From: Anoxynatronum buryatiense
Lineage (GTDB): Bacteria > Bacillota > Clostridia > Peptostreptococcales > Tindalliaceae
NCBI RefSeq assembly: GCF_900182905.1
Contig: NZ_FXUF01000001.1
Location: 124,001-188,000, forward strand
Length of the DNA: 64,000 nt
Direction: 5' to 3'
Shown in pieces: positions 46,393 through 55,537 of this stretch. Every line of letters starts with the position of its first letter. Position 1 is the first letter of the stretch. Below the pieces are notes generated by a model that searched no databases, had not been told where the DNA came from, and was given only the letters and a program-made list of their open reading frames with translations. Made by a program: the position numbers and the translations under genes.

Positions 46393-47265
46393 CTGATCCC
46401 CCTGGTGGTGGTCAATGAACAGGTGGCCCTTTCCGGTCTGGAAGCCATCAAGGCTTTTTGGGAGCCGGAAGCCCTGGCAGGGTACCTGGCAGGAGAGGCA
46501 CACGCTGCTGCTCCGGCAGGTGACAGGCCCCTTGCCTTTACCCTGCCGGTGATCCTCGCGGCCGGGTTCCTGGACGGCCTTAACCCCTGCGCCCTGGCCA
46601 TGCTCATGTTCCTGTTGTCCTATGTGATGATGGCCGGGGTCCAGGGGGAGGATTACCGGCGGATCCTGACGGTGGGGTGGATCTATGCCGGCGCCACCTT
46701 TCTCACGTACTTTGTCATCGGGGCCGGGTTGATGACATTTTTGCTGCAACTGGCGTTTCTGCCCCTGGCCCTGCGGCTGGTCTATGGCCTGACAGTGCTT
46801 TTTTGCCTGGCCTTTGCCGGGCTGAACCTCCTGGATTACCATCATTTAAAGTCGGGGAATGAAAAAGCGGTGAAAACCCAGCTGCCCAAAAAGCTGAAGC
46901 ACGTCATCCACCGCCTGGTGCGCAACCGTGTGTCCCCCACCAGCCTTTACCTGACCACTTTTTTTGTCAGTGTCCTGATCTCCCTCATTGACTTTCTCTG
47001 TACCGGCCAGATTTACCTGCCCACCCTGACCTTTCTGCTGTCCACCCGGCCGGATAGGTGGCAGCTTTACGGCTTGCTGGCTTTGTACAACCTGATGTTC
47101 ATTGTCCCCATTGTCCTGGTGTTTTACGCTGTCTATGGCGCCAAGACCCTCCTCACTGTGTCAGACACCCTGACCCGCCACCTGAAACACATCAAGCTGG
47201 CCGGGGCCCTTTTTTACACCGGGATGGCGGGTTACGTGGGGATGATGTTGTGGCGGCTGTTGTAA
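46393..47265 (+). pseudogene. 5'-truncated CcdA/DsbD-type membrane thiol protein
   Basis: From the junction onward the frame gives a piece of a thioredoxin/glutaredoxin-like domain (PLVVVNEQVALSGLEAI) and then about seven to eight membrane helices with the CcdA motif GFLDGLNPCALAMLMFLLSY and the second-half Cys in LIDFLCTGQIYLP. These two Cys carry electrons across the membrane to extracellular thiol proteins. The signal and front domain are replaced by antisense sequence of the stalk-domain gene. It is directly followed by a thioredoxin-like lipoprotein gene. The region is clearly GC-richer than its surroundings. A remaining internal start could still give the membrane part. Confidence 0.72.
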
Positions 47266-47283
47266 CTGTATCGGAGGTGCTAT

Positions 47284-47851
47284 GTGTCCATGAACCACCC
47301 TACCCTGCGCAACCCCCTTGTTTGGCTGCTGTTGCTGTTGTCCCTTTCCCTGAGCGCCTGCAGTGGGGCCTCTGACGCCTCCCAGGAGGAGGCCTTTGAC
47401 AGTGTTGAAAGCTACCTGGACTTTGCTGCCGGTACTGACGCCCCTCTTTTCCCGGAAGGTGGTGAAGGGCCCGGCCTGGCACCTTACGCAGAGATCCTGC
47501 CCACCCAGTGGCGCCAGCTCTTTGACCTGGAAGCCCAGCCCTACCTGGTGCTCATTGGTTCTGTTTACTGCGAACCCTGTCACATACTGGAAACAACGGT
47601 GCTGTCGGCCTACCGTTTACCAGCCCCGGCAGGTGCCCTACTTCCTTTTTGAAATTGGCGACTACCCCCTTCGGGTGAACTGGTTAATGGAACAGGACTT
47701 TTGGCAGGCAGTGGCTGACACAACGGACACCACCAGCCCGGTGACCCCCACCCTTCTGAAGATGCAGGGCAGTGAACTCCTGGATTTCCATGTTGGCTTG
47801 ATGGACCTGGAGGCGTTGCTGGACTTTGCCATAGGCCCAGGCACTGACTGA
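47284..47851 (+). pseudogene. Frameshifted thioredoxin-like lipoprotein
   Basis: GTG at 47284 lies six bases after GGAGG. The first frame has a lipoprotein signal (WLLLLLSLSLSACSG) and a thioredoxin-like core with the redox pair in GSVYCEPCHILETTVL, then stops at 47652. The next frame continues without pause, YQPRQVPYFLFEIGDYPLRV, through PVTPTLLKMQGSELLDFHVG (cis-Pro VTPT) to 47851. A single-base indel near 47610 explains the break. It is the natural electron acceptor of the upstream CcdA-like protein. Sequencing error is the alternative. Confidence 0.75.
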
Positions 47852-47894
47852 GTGCTGGTTGTGCCGGAGGAGGCAGCTTGACTTAGCAGCCTCT

Positions 47895-48027
47895 CTGACC
47901 AGGGATTAGATTATGTCATCGTTTATGAAAAACGTGTTCATATTGCATTTCTTAACGGGCCTATTTTCATCAAAAAGCAAAACAGCACCATCGGGTTTGA
48001 TTCCGATGATGCCGGTTGCACTATGGG
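47895..48027 (+). other. Short unassigned frame before tmRNA
   Basis: A plus-strand frame reads DQGLDYVIVYEKRVHIAFLN, then GPIFIKKQ. It looks protein-like but has no start and no family I can name; it runs into the tmRNA gene. It may be the tail of a lost gene. Confidence 0.25.
47985..48012 (-). terminator. Terminator of the tmRNA gene
   Basis: GCACCATCGG (47985-47994) pairs with CCGATGATGC (48003-48012) apart from one G-T pair, and TGTTTTGCTTTTT follows on the minus strand, 16 bases after the tmRNA CCA end. Confidence 0.85.
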
Positions 48028-48384
48028 TGGTGGAGACGAGGGGAGTCGAACCCCTGTCCGAAGGCCCTTTGCCACCAGTTTCTCCGAGCGCAGCTGCTGA
48101 TTTAGATCTCGTCTTGCCTAACTGCCAGCAACAGCATTTAGGTTTGACCAGCCCCAGTTGTACAACGCAGGGTCAAGGCACCCCCCTGCGGCGTTCCCCG
48201 CTAAGTTGACGTCACGTTTCGGCCCGCGGGTTTACCGAAGGTGACGAGCAGCTATATTAAGCTGCTAAAGCGTAATTTTCGTTAGCGTTTATCTTTAGGT
48301 GTCCCGTTCTTTAACGTGTACCCGAAACAAAAACACGGCTCGCTTCTGAAGACTCCAAACCCCCGTCGAGACCAGTACGTCCCC
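48028..48384 (-). ncRNA. ssrA: Transfer-messenger RNA (one-piece)
   Basis: The minus strand starts GGGGACGTACTGGTCTCGAC and ends GGGTTCGACTCCCCTCGTCTC plus CACCA; GGGGACG pairs with CGTCTCC to make the acceptor stem, with a tRNA-like T arm. The internal tag frame GCT AAC GAA AAT TAC GCT TTA GCA GCT TAA encodes ANENYALAA, so the degradation tag ends in the usual ALAA. The CCA is encoded. The RNA rescues stalled ribosomes with SmpB. Its first base is adjacent to the smpB stop codon, so no separate promoter fits between them; processing from a smpB transcript by RNase P, or a promoter inside smpB, is implied. Confidence 0.97.
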
Positions 48385-48849
48385 TTACTGTTTTTGCCGT
48401 TCCCGCAGCTCTTTCTGAATGCGGCGGTCGGCGTCGCGCTTGGCGATGGTTTCCCGCTTGTCATACTGGGCCTTGCCCCGGGCTACCGCCAGCTCGATTT
48501 TCACCTTCCCATTTTTCAGATATGCCTTCAGCGGAATCAGGGAGTACCCCTTTTGCTGCACATAGCCGATGAGTTTGCGAATTTCCCGCTTGTGGAGCAG
48601 GAGTTTGCGAACCCTCATAGGATCGGTATTAAAAATATTTCCCTGTTCATAAGGGCTTACATGTACATTATACAGGAAAACTTCACTATTTTCAACCTTG
48701 GCATACCCATCTTTCAAGTTGATGCGGCCGCCTCTGATTGATTTCACCTCGGTACCCTTTAAAACAATTCCTGTTTCGTAGGTTTCTTCAATAAAATAAT
48801 CGTGCCGGGCTTTTCGATTTTGGGCAATGATTTTAACGTTTTCTGCCAT
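48385..48849 (-). CDS. smpB: SsrA-binding protein SmpB
   Basis: A 154-residue full-length Smp[21 protein letters not shown] at the start, [20 protein letters not shown] in the OB fold, and the basic tail [20 protein letters not shown]. It binds tmRNA and brings it to stalled ribosomes. AAAGGA is nine bases before the ATG at 48849; seven upstream codons are rejected. Its TAA (48385-48387) touches the 5' end of tmRNA. Confidence 0.97.
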   Translation of the reverse strand: MAENVKIIAQNRKARHDYFIEETYETGIVLKGTEVKSIRGGRINLKDGYAKVENSEVFLYNVHVSPYEQGNIFNTDPMRVRKLLLHKREIRKLIGYVQQKGYSLIPLKAYLKNGKVKIELAVARGKAQYDKRETIAKRDADRRIQKELRERQKQ

Positions 48850-48951
48850 GCATTTCAGTCCTTTCACCACCAGATAAATTTGCTTTACCCGGTGACTTCA
48901 CTTCCTCTATTTCCATTGTACCGCCAAAAGGTCTTTTGTGCCAGCCTTGTT

Positions 48952-49854
48952 TCATGCCTGATATGACTTCATAAAGTCATCCACCTGCCCACGCAGGGGG
49001 AGGGAATGTTGGGCACCCATTTGGGTTGCTGTGAGTGCTCCCACGGCATTGGCAAATGCCAGGGCCTCTTGCAGTGGTCTTTCTTCTGCCAGCGCCACCA
49101 CCAACCCGGCATTGAACGCATCTCCTGCGGCGGTGGTATCCACTGCTTTGATGGCATAAGGCTCAGCTGTAAAGGTACCATCGCCGTTTTTCGCCATGGA
49201 TCCTTTTGATCCCAAGGTAACCACAATCGTCTTAACGCCCCGTTTCAGCAGTTCTTGCATACCGGCTTCACTGCCGGTGATTCCCGTCAGTAAGGCTAGT
49301 TCGGTTTCATTGGGTGTCAATAGATCCAGAAAAGTGTATAATTCGGGCGGCAGTTCTGCCGCCGGCGCTGGGTTCAGTATCACTTTTTTCCCATGTTTCT
49401 TGGCCAGTTTTGCCGCAGCAACAACGCAGTTCATGGGAATTTCCAGCTGAAGCATCACCCAGTCAGCCTCTTGAATCAGCTTTTCCTGCTGATGTATCCA
49501 CTGGGGCGTGATGTCTCCATTGGCACCGGGATAGACAAGAATGGTGTTGTCTCCCTGATCGTCAACGGTGATCAGGGCATTTCCGGAAGCCCCTGTTGTT
49601 CTTTGTATCCCTTCCACATTCAGTCCTTCATCTTGAAAACCTTTCAACAGAGTATCGCCAAAGGCATCATTTCCCAATGCGCCGATCATGGCTACTGATG
49701 CCCCCAGACGGGCTGCCGCCACCGCCTGATTGGCTCCCTTCCCCCCTGGAACAGTGCGGTAGTCGGATGCCATGAGGGTTTCTCCCTTTTCAGGCAACCG
49801 GTGCACTTTCATTACAATATCCATATTGATGCTGCCAATGACTGCAATTTTCAT
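48952..49854 (-). CDS. rbsK: Ribokinase
   Basis: A 300-residue PfkB-family kinase matching ribokinase: GSINMDIVMKVHRLPEKGET at the start with TVPGGKGANQAVAAARLG, and the catalytic DTTAAGDAFNAGLVVALAE near the C-terminus. It makes ribose 5-phosphate. Here it ends a block of nucleoside-import and hydrolysis genes, so the ribose probably comes from nucleosides instead of free ribose uptake. GGGAG precedes the ATG; the gap to the ADP-ribosylglycohydrolase gene is 41 bases. Confidence 0.93.
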   Translation of the reverse strand: MKIAVIGSINMDIVMKVHRLPEKGETLMASDYRTVPGGKGANQAVAAARLGASVAMIGALGNDAFGDTLLKGFQDEGLNVEGIQRTTGASGNALITVDDQGDNTILVYPGANGDITPQWIHQQEKLIQEADWVMLQLEIPMNCVVAAAKLAKKHGKKVILNPAPAAELPPELYTFLDLLTPNETELALLTGITGSEAGMQELLKRGVKTIVVTLGSKGSMAKNGDGTFTAEPYAIKAVDTTAAGDAFNAGLVVALAEERPLQEALAFANAVGALTATQMGAQHSLPLRGQVDDFMKSYQA

Positions 49855-49895
49855 GGTTCGTCTCCCTCTCTTTTTACTGTCAATCTCTTTCTCTT

Positions 49896-51320
49896 TTAGC
49901 TGGTTGCTTTGCCTGGTGATTCATGGATTGCTCCAATCGCTGCTTTTTGGGCCACTGCTGCCGTCCAGCGGGCCAGTCCACTGATGGTCATTTGTTTCAT
50001 TCCCCGAAGGTAGGTATCCAGTTGGTCGCCAATGGGATCACGCCATTTGGCATCAATGGATTCCACTCCGCGGGCGATTCCCAGCATGGTGGCAATTTGA
50101 GCCGCATTACAGTCCACATCCTGACCAGCCAAGGCAATGATGTTCATGGTTTCATTAAAGTCGTTGTGCCCAAACCAGAGGGCCACCACCTGTGCGGCTG
50201 CATTGGGGTAGGCGTGAATCCAGTTATAGGCTTCATACTTTTCTTCACAGGCGCGCCATGCTGTCTCCCACTGATTGGTCTTTCGGCACTGCTCTAATGC
50301 AAAGTTCACCACGCTGGTATACTCGGCATCTTTGGGCATCATGGCCACCACTTCTTCCACCAGCGAAGGCATGTGTGTTGTCACAAAGGCTCTGGCTGTC
50401 AGCACTGCATTGAAGACTTCTCCCAGAATCCCATTGTTGGCATGGGAAATACTGCCATCAAGCCAAGCCAGACGAGCGGCTTCTTCTGCATTTCCCGGTG
50501 CCACCATGCCGCAGACGGCCCCCCGCATTTGTGCACCAATCCAGTCTGAAAAAGGATTGTGGAGTGTGCCGCTTTCGGGAGGGTAGATGCCCAGTTTCAG
50601 GTTTCGAAGGGCAATGTCTTCTGCCGACCACCCAAAAGGAACCAATGCCAGCCACTGGTCGGCAATGTCGGCGGCTGAAATTTGGAACCCCTTGGATTCA
50701 AAGGCTTTCAGGAACGCCAGTTCATAGGTAATATCGTCATTAAAGGTATTTGGTTTGCGAACGTAACCATCCACTTTTCCGAAGGCTTTTTTCAATTGGT
50801 GGGTCGTGTATCCCTCCATGGCTGTTCCAATGGCTCCTCCAATGATTTGAGCCAGCCAGCCGGCATACAGCTGATCCTGAAAGGAAGCCTGTGTCACATC
50901 GAAAGAAACGGATGCCGGGAAATTGGCCGCTTGTTTCAGCTGATCCCAACTGGTATAGGCAGCATATTTCCAATAGGGAGAAGCTTCATTCACGGGTGCC
51001 TGGTTAAGCAGGTGAAAAATTTGACCAGAAATACGGTGCAGCGACGCCATGTCATCTTCCTGAAAGGCTTTTAATCCCGGTTGAATCAATGCTTCTGCTT
51101 CTTCAACCTGAAACCCTTTGTTTTCCATGGACTGGATGGCGGCAATGATCAGACGTTCAGGTGCTCCTGAACCAGGCACTTCACTGTACCACCAGAGTTT
51201 GATACGGGCATCTTCTGCTTTTTCCAGGGGTTCAATGGCACTCCACCCCTGTTCTTCTTCTGTGAGCAGCTTTGGAATGGCCTTTTCCATCAACTCTTTT
51301 TCCATTTGCCATGCTTTCAT
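49896..51320 (-). CDS. ADP-ribosylglycohydrolase-family protein
   Basis: A 474-residue protein. Residues 1-150 are an extra N-terminal region of unknown fold; from about residue 165 the ARH fold begins with YAGWLAQIIGGAIGTAMEG. Metal-site motifs are FNDDITYELAFL, in place of the usual TDDT, and AGQDVDCNAAQIATMLG, in place of GGDTDT. These changes leave Asp ligands in place but suggest a substrate other than ADP-ribosyl-protein. In this operon an N- or O-ribosyl glycoside is a fair guess. GGAGG lies before the ATG. It stands between the amidohydrolase and ribokinase genes, leftward. Confidence 0.82.
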   Translation of the reverse strand: MKAWQMEKELMEKAIPKLLTEEEQGWSAIEPLEKAEDARIKLWWYSEVPGSGAPERLIIAAIQSMENKGFQVEEAEALIQPGLKAFQEDDMASLHRISGQIFHLLNQAPVNEASPYWKYAAYTSWDQLKQAANFPASVSFDVTQASFQDQLYAGWLAQIIGGAIGTAMEGYTTHQLKKAFGKVDGYVRKPNTFNDDITYELAFLKAFESKGFQISAADIADQWLALVPFGWSAEDIALRNLKLGIYPPESGTLHNPFSDWIGAQMRGAVCGMVAPGNAEEAARLAWLDGSISHANNGILGEVFNAVLTARAFVTTHMPSLVEEVVAMMPKDAEYTSVVNFALEQCRKTNQWETAWRACEEKYEAYNWIHAYPNAAAQVVALWFGHNDFNETMNIIALAGQDVDCNAAQIATMLGIARGVESIDAKWRDPIGDQLDTYLRGMKQMTISGLARWTAAVAQKAAIGAIHESPGKATS

Positions 51321-51345
51321 GATCGATTACCTCCATTCAGACGAT

Positions 51346-51359
51346 AACTAAGCTTAGTT
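51346..51359. promoter_or_regulatory. Palindrome AACTAAGCTTAGTT
   Basis: A perfect 14-base palindrome in the 90-base gap between the amidohydrolase and the ADP-ribosylglycohydrolase-family genes. It may be an operator; no U tail follows. Confidence 0.35.
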
Positions 51360-51410
51360 GTTTACGATTTCGGTACCCGGCAGCATACCTGGTTATACAC
51401 TGTCACTTCT

Positions 51411-52745
51411 CTAAAAAGTGAATGGGATGCTGCCTTTCCCCAGTGTCATCAGATGGTTGCTGGCTTCTGTAAGCATGTTTTTGACCTGTTGGTGGTTCAT
51501 GTTGACACGGCCATCTTTTTTGGCCCATTTTCCTTCCACCATCACATGGGCCACCTGCTGTGGGCCACTGCTGTAGAGAATAGCCGCCAGCGGGTGGTGC
51601 ACCGGTGCCACCCCAGGTTGTTTCAGCTGCCAGAAGGTTAAATCTGCAGCTGCACCAACGGCGATTTTGCCTGATTGAAAAGGCAGTGCCTCATGCCCCC
51701 TCATCAGAATTTTCCAAAGGGTTTGACAGCCGAAATGGGTGGCATCCTGATGAAAGTGTTTTCCAAGTAGTCCAAACAGACGCACTTGCTCCAGGGGATC
51801 AAGGGTGTTGGAGCTGGCTGCACCATCAGTTCCAGACGCCAGGGGCAGGCTCATGGCGTCATCCCACAGGCGCCCCTGGCCCATGGCCAGTTTCAGGTAT
51901 GTTTTGGGACTGACGGCGATGGTGGTGGCCTTGCTCAGCAGCAGTCGGTCTTCCGGTGTGATCCAGAGTCCATGGGCAATGATCACAGGAACATCAAAAC
52001 CGCCGGCTTCTGCCACCATTTGAAAGGGTGTTTTTCCGTAGACTTTCAGGCTTTCTTTAACTTGTGCTTCAGTTTCTGATACATGAAGATGTATTCCCGT
52101 GTTCAACTCCTTCGCCATATCAACCATGGTTTTCAGGACTGGCGGCGGGCAGGTGTAGGGGGCATGAGGCCCCACCCGCAGGGCCAGGCGGGAGTTGGTA
52201 TGCTGGTGCTCTTTAATCAGGCTGCGACAAGCCTCCATTTCTGTTTCAATGGTGTCTGACAAACCAAAGAGGGTGGGCGCCAAATCACAGCGTATGGGGC
52301 TTTCCAGTACTGCCTGCATAATGGCTTCAGGAAACATGTAGTGGTCGGCGAAAGCCGTCACACCACAATTGATCATTTCATATATGGCTGCCAGGGCTCC
52401 TGCATACACATGGGATGCCTGCAGGTTTTTTTCATAAGGCCAGATTTCACGGTTGAACCAGTCGTCAATGGAGACATCTTCGGCCAGTCCCCGAAACAGC
52501 GTCATGGGTGAATGAGTGTGCAGGTTCACCAGGCCCGGTGTCACCACCAGTTGACTGCAGTCTACCACTTCAGCGCCGGATTCATTCACATCTTTCATTT
52601 CACCGGCATCTTCAATGGCAATGATGTCACCTTTGTGGATCACCAGGGTTTTTGCTGTGTAAAAAGTGCCGGTTTCATCAAGAATACCGGCATTTTTCAG
52701 TATCACATCTGCTTTCACGTGAATCATTTTTTCATCTGCCATCAT
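51411..52745 (-). CDS. Amidohydrolase / nucleoside or base deaminase
   Basis: A 444-residue metal-dependent amidohydrolase of the MtaD/TrzF (SAH/MTA deaminase) branch. Metal ligands are seen in VNLHTHSPMTLFRGLAED (HxH), GIHLHVSETE, IIAHGLW and the catalytic Asp in LASGTDGAASSNTLDP. It probably deaminates an adenine nucleoside or related base. Its ATG overlaps the TGA of the nucleoside hydrolase upstream (ATGA), so the two are coupled. The order deaminase plus hydrolases plus ribokinase suggests adenosine to inosine to hypoxanthine and ribose. Guanine or cytosine deamination remains possible. Confidence 0.82.
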   Translation of the reverse strand: MMADEKMIHVKADVILKNAGILDETGTFYTAKTLVIHKGDIIAIEDAGEMKDVNESGAEVVDCSQLVVTPGLVNLHTHSPMTLFRGLAEDVSIDDWFNREIWPYEKNLQASHVYAGALAAIYEMINCGVTAFADHYMFPEAIMQAVLESPIRCDLAPTLFGLSDTIETEMEACRSLIKEHQHTNSRLALRVGPHAPYTCPPPVLKTMVDMAKELNTGIHLHVSETEAQVKESLKVYGKTPFQMVAEAGGFDVPVIIAHGLWITPEDRLLLSKATTIAVSPKTYLKLAMGQGRLWDDAMSLPLASGTDGAASSNTLDPLEQVRLFGLLGKHFHQDATHFGCQTLWKILMRGHEALPFQSGKIAVGAAADLTFWQLKQPGVAPVHHPLAAILYSSGPQQVAHVMVEGKWAKKDGRVNMNHQQVKNMLTEASNHLMTLGKGSIPFTF

Positions 52746-53662
52746 GCTTTCATCAACCCTTGCACCAGCTGAACAAACCGCTCTCGGTCAATACCCACTG
52801 CCACTGCCACATTGGCCGGCTTTTTCGTCACGCCCATCACATCAACAACGGTTTTGCCGGTGGTATGTTTGCCTTTGGTTTCCACTGCCACATAGTAATC
52901 CTTTGTTTCAATGAGGGTGGGATCAATCACCGCCGCCACAGCCGAGGGATCATGCATCACCGCACCCGGAAATCCGTAGTTGGTAGCGAAGGCGTGAATA
53001 TGGTTCATCATAGCTTTGGCAAGCCAGGCACCGCTGCCTTTAGGTGCTTCTATCGTATCAATTTCTTCACGTGTGAGCCAGGCTTGATGAGTGCAGTCCA
53101 ATCCCACCATGGTGATGGGAATGCCTGCTTCAAAAACCATGCGGGCTGCTTCCGGGTCAGCGTAAATGTTGTACTCCGCTGCAGGGGTGTCATTTCCATA
53201 CCCCATGGAACCGCCCATCATGGTGATGTGGGTAATGTAATCCCTCAGTTGGGGATACTTCATCAGGGCAATGGCCACATTGCTAAGGGGACCCAGGGTA
53301 ATGAGATGGATCTTTTCATTTTTCGCTGCCGACAACTGATAAAACAGATCCCAGGCAGGTGTATCAAGCCCTTCAATGGAAGGCTCGGGCAAAGTTACCG
53401 GACCCAATCCTGTTTCACCATGAACATGTTCAGCTGTTACCAGGGGACGCATGATGGGTTTATCTGCTCCTTTGGCCACTGGTATCTCTTTTTTTAAGTA
53501 AGAAACAATCTTCAAGCCGTTAAGGGCCGTTTTATCTGCAGTCTGGTTTCCGGCCACGGTGGTCACAGCTTTCACGTCCAACGCTTCAGATGCCAGCGCC
53601 ATGACAAGGGCAATGGTATCATCCGTTCCCGGATCGCAGTCAATAATCACAGCATGTTTCAA
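52742..53662 (-). CDS. Nucleoside hydrolase (IUNH family), first copy
   Basis: A 306-residue nucleoside hydrolase. The calcium site is formed by AVIIDCDPGTDDTIAL, and MMGGSMGYGNDTPAAEYNIY and MVGLDCTHQAWLT complete the active site; HDPSAVAAVIDPTL is the last conserved block. It splits N-glycosidic bonds of purine or pyrimidine nucleosides. The start is TTG at 53662, six bases after GGAGGG. It is 13 bases after the second hydrolase gene and overlaps the amidohydrolase gene by four. Confidence 0.92.
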   Translation of the reverse strand: MKHAVIIDCDPGTDDTIALVMALASEALDVKAVTTVAGNQTADKTALNGLKIVSYLKKEIPVAKGADKPIMRPLVTAEHVHGETGLGPVTLPEPSIEGLDTPAWDLFYQLSAAKNEKIHLITLGPLSNVAIALMKYPQLRDYITHITMMGGSMGYGNDTPAAEYNIYADPEAARMVFEAGIPITMVGLDCTHQAWLTREEIDTIEAPKGSGAWLAKAMMNHIHAFATNYGFPGAVMHDPSAVAAVIDPTLIETKDYYVAVETKGKHTTGKTVVDVMGVTKKPANVAVAVGIDRERFVQLVQGLMKA

Positions 53663-53675
53663 AGCAGTACCCTCC

Positions 53676-54605
53676 TTACCGGTATTTTTTTAGGCTGTCA
53701 TACAACAGTTGAATAAATCGTTCCCGGTCAATGTCGTAAACCACATCCACATTCTTTTCCCGACCATTGATTCCTCTCAGGTCTACCACGGTGGCACCGT
53801 CGGTGAGCTCGCCGCAGGTCTCAATGTCTACCCGCACATGCTGGGAGGTAAACAGGGTGGGGTCGATTAACCAGGCAACTGCGCAAGGGTCATGGAGAGG
53901 ACTTCCCTCAAAACCCATTTCCTGGTGAAATTTTGCAAAGAAATCCAGCAACTCTGCCACCATCACTGCCACTTTGCCGCCCTGTTGACGAATATGTTCA
54001 ATTTCATGGTCAAAAATCTGTGCTTTATGGGTCACATCCAAACCGCACATGGTAATGGGTATGCCAGACTGGAAAACAACGTCGGCGGCCTCAGGATCCA
54101 CCATGATGTTGAACTCTGCTGCCGGCGTCCAGTTGCCTCCCACAGCAGAACCACCCATGAGAGAAATCCGCTGGATACGCTCTTTCACCTGGGGAGCTGC
54201 AATTAATAAACTGGCGATGTTGGTGAGTGGCCCCGTGGGTACCAGTGTCACCTTTTCTTGACAGTTCATGATGACATCTTCCATCAGTTCAATGGCTGTT
54301 TTATCACTGGGAGCAAAGCTTGGTTCCGGCAGCACAGGGCCATCAAGACCGGACTCGCCGTGCACCTCCGGTGCGATTTCCAGCTCTCTTACCAAAGGCT
54401 GGCTGGCACCTGCTGCCACAGGTACATGAGTGATGCCTGCGAAACTCAGTACTTTTAAAGCGTTTTGCAACGTTTTTTCACTGGTTTGATTACCACCCAC
54501 GGTGGTCACTGCGAGTACGTCCAGTTGATCACTGGCGAAGGCCATGAGCAGGGCAATGGCATCATCATGCCCTGGGTCGCAGTCCATTAAGATTGGTTTT
54601 TTCAT
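53676..54605 (-). CDS. Nucleoside hydrolase (IUNH family), second copy
   Basis: A 309-residue paralogue of the adjacent hydrolase: MDCDPGHDDAIALLMAFA, LMGGSAVGGNWTPAAEFNI, GLDVTHKAQIF and HDPCAVAWLIDPTL. The substitution of His for Thr in DPGHDD and the different third block suggest a different base preference from its neighbour (inference). AGGAGG precedes the ATG; the start overlaps the permease stop by four bases. Confidence 0.92.
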   Translation of the reverse strand: MKKPILMDCDPGHDDAIALLMAFASDQLDVLAVTTVGGNQTSEKTLQNALKVLSFAGITHVPVAAGASQPLVRELEIAPEVHGESGLDGPVLPEPSFAPSDKTAIELMEDVIMNCQEKVTLVPTGPLTNIASLLIAAPQVKERIQRISLMGGSAVGGNWTPAAEFNIMVDPEAADVVFQSGIPITMCGLDVTHKAQIFDHEIEHIRQQGGKVAVMVAELLDFFAKFHQEMGFEGSPLHDPCAVAWLIDPTLFTSQHVRVDIETCGELTDGATVVDLRGINGREKNVDVVYDIDRERFIQLLYDSLKKYR

Positions 54606-55537
54606 GCACGATCCTCCTGACGTACTTTTTGTGCGGCAGAATGCTTGCGCTGGGCATACACTACCAGACCAATAATGGTAACCACATAAGGCACCATCTG
54701 AACGAACTCTGAAGGAATTCTGAAAGCCTGCAGGGCATTGGCCAAAGCATCAGCACTGCCGAATAACAGGGAAGTTAAGAGCACACCAAAGGGTCTTCCC
54801 ATTCCCAACGCTTCTGCCGCCAAGGCAATAAAGCCACGTCCGGCAATCATATTGGTTGAAAACCAGGAGACATAACCCATAGACATGAAAGCACCGCCAA
54901 AACCGGCAAAAGCACCGCTCATGATCAGGGCAATATACTGGGTTTTTTTCACGCTGATTCCCACCGAATCTGCAGCATGGGCATTTTCTCCCACTGCACG
55001 AATTCGAAGTCCTAAAGGTGTTTTGTAGAGCAGTATATAAACCAACGCCACTGAAATAAAAGCTACATACGTGAGCACATTATGATTGGAGAACACAGGG
55101 CCCAACACCGGAATCTGGTGAAGAATTGGAATTTGGATGCGGGGCAGCACCTTGCTTGCGAGAGATGACGAAATGCCCCGGTCACCTGAGATCACAAACA
55201 AACCGAACACAGTGCCGCCGGAGGCCATGAGGTTAATAGCAATAGCGGCCAAAATAATGTCCGTTTTCAAGTTGAGGGCAAAATACGCCAACAACAGGCC
55301 CAGAAGCATGCCAACGACCACCGCTCCCACCAGTCCACCAAAGGCACTGCCTGTGTAAGCACTGATGGCCACACCGGCCAATGCAGCTGTCAGCATGGTT
55401 CCCTCCATACTAATGTTGACAACACCGGCTTTAATGGAAATGAGCGCACCAAGAGAAGCAAATAGGATGGGGGTTGTCACACGCAACACTGCGTAACCAA
55501 AGTTGGCTGAAAAAATAATGTCAAATAAGCTACCCAT
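54602..55537 (-). CDS. Nucleoside ABC permease (NupQ-like)
   Basis: A 311-residue BPD_transp_2 permease with eight to nine helices. The segment GALISIKAGVVNISMEGTML is the family's N-terminal motif, and RIRAVGENAHAADSVGISV is the EAA-like loop that contacts the ATPase. It pairs with the upstream permease in a nucleoside importer of the BmpA/NupNOPQ type. GGGGGAGG is before ATG 55537; it overlaps the upstream permease by eight bases. Confidence 0.9.
   Translation of the reverse strand: MGSLFDIIFSANFGYAVLRVTTPILFASLGALISIKAGVVNISMEGTMLTAALAGVAISAYTGSAFGGLVGAVVVGMLLGLLLAYFALNLKTDIILAAIAINLMASGGTVFGLFVISGDRGISSSLASKVLPRIQIPILHQIPVLGPVFSNHNVLTYVAFISVALVYILLYKTPLGLRIRAVGENAHAADSVGISVKKTQYIALIMSGAFAGFGGAFMSMGYVSWFSTNMIAGRGFIALAAEALGMGRPFGVLLTSLLFGSADALANALQAFRIPSEFVQMVPYVVTIIGLVVYAQRKHSAAQKVRQEDRA

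Noticed and set aside
46393-46845. N-terminal part of the leftward stalk-domain frame
   Set aside because: Low-complexity Gln/Pro/His-rich sequence antisense to the CcdA gene, so it is not part of the protein.
47913-48209. A 98-residue rightward frame over the tmRNA gene
   Set aside because: It lies antisense to the tmRNA body and its downstream part is explained wholly by that RNA.
52652-53497. A 281-residue rightward frame inside the nucleoside hydrolase
   Set aside because: Cys/His-rich shadow antisense to conserved IUNH motifs.
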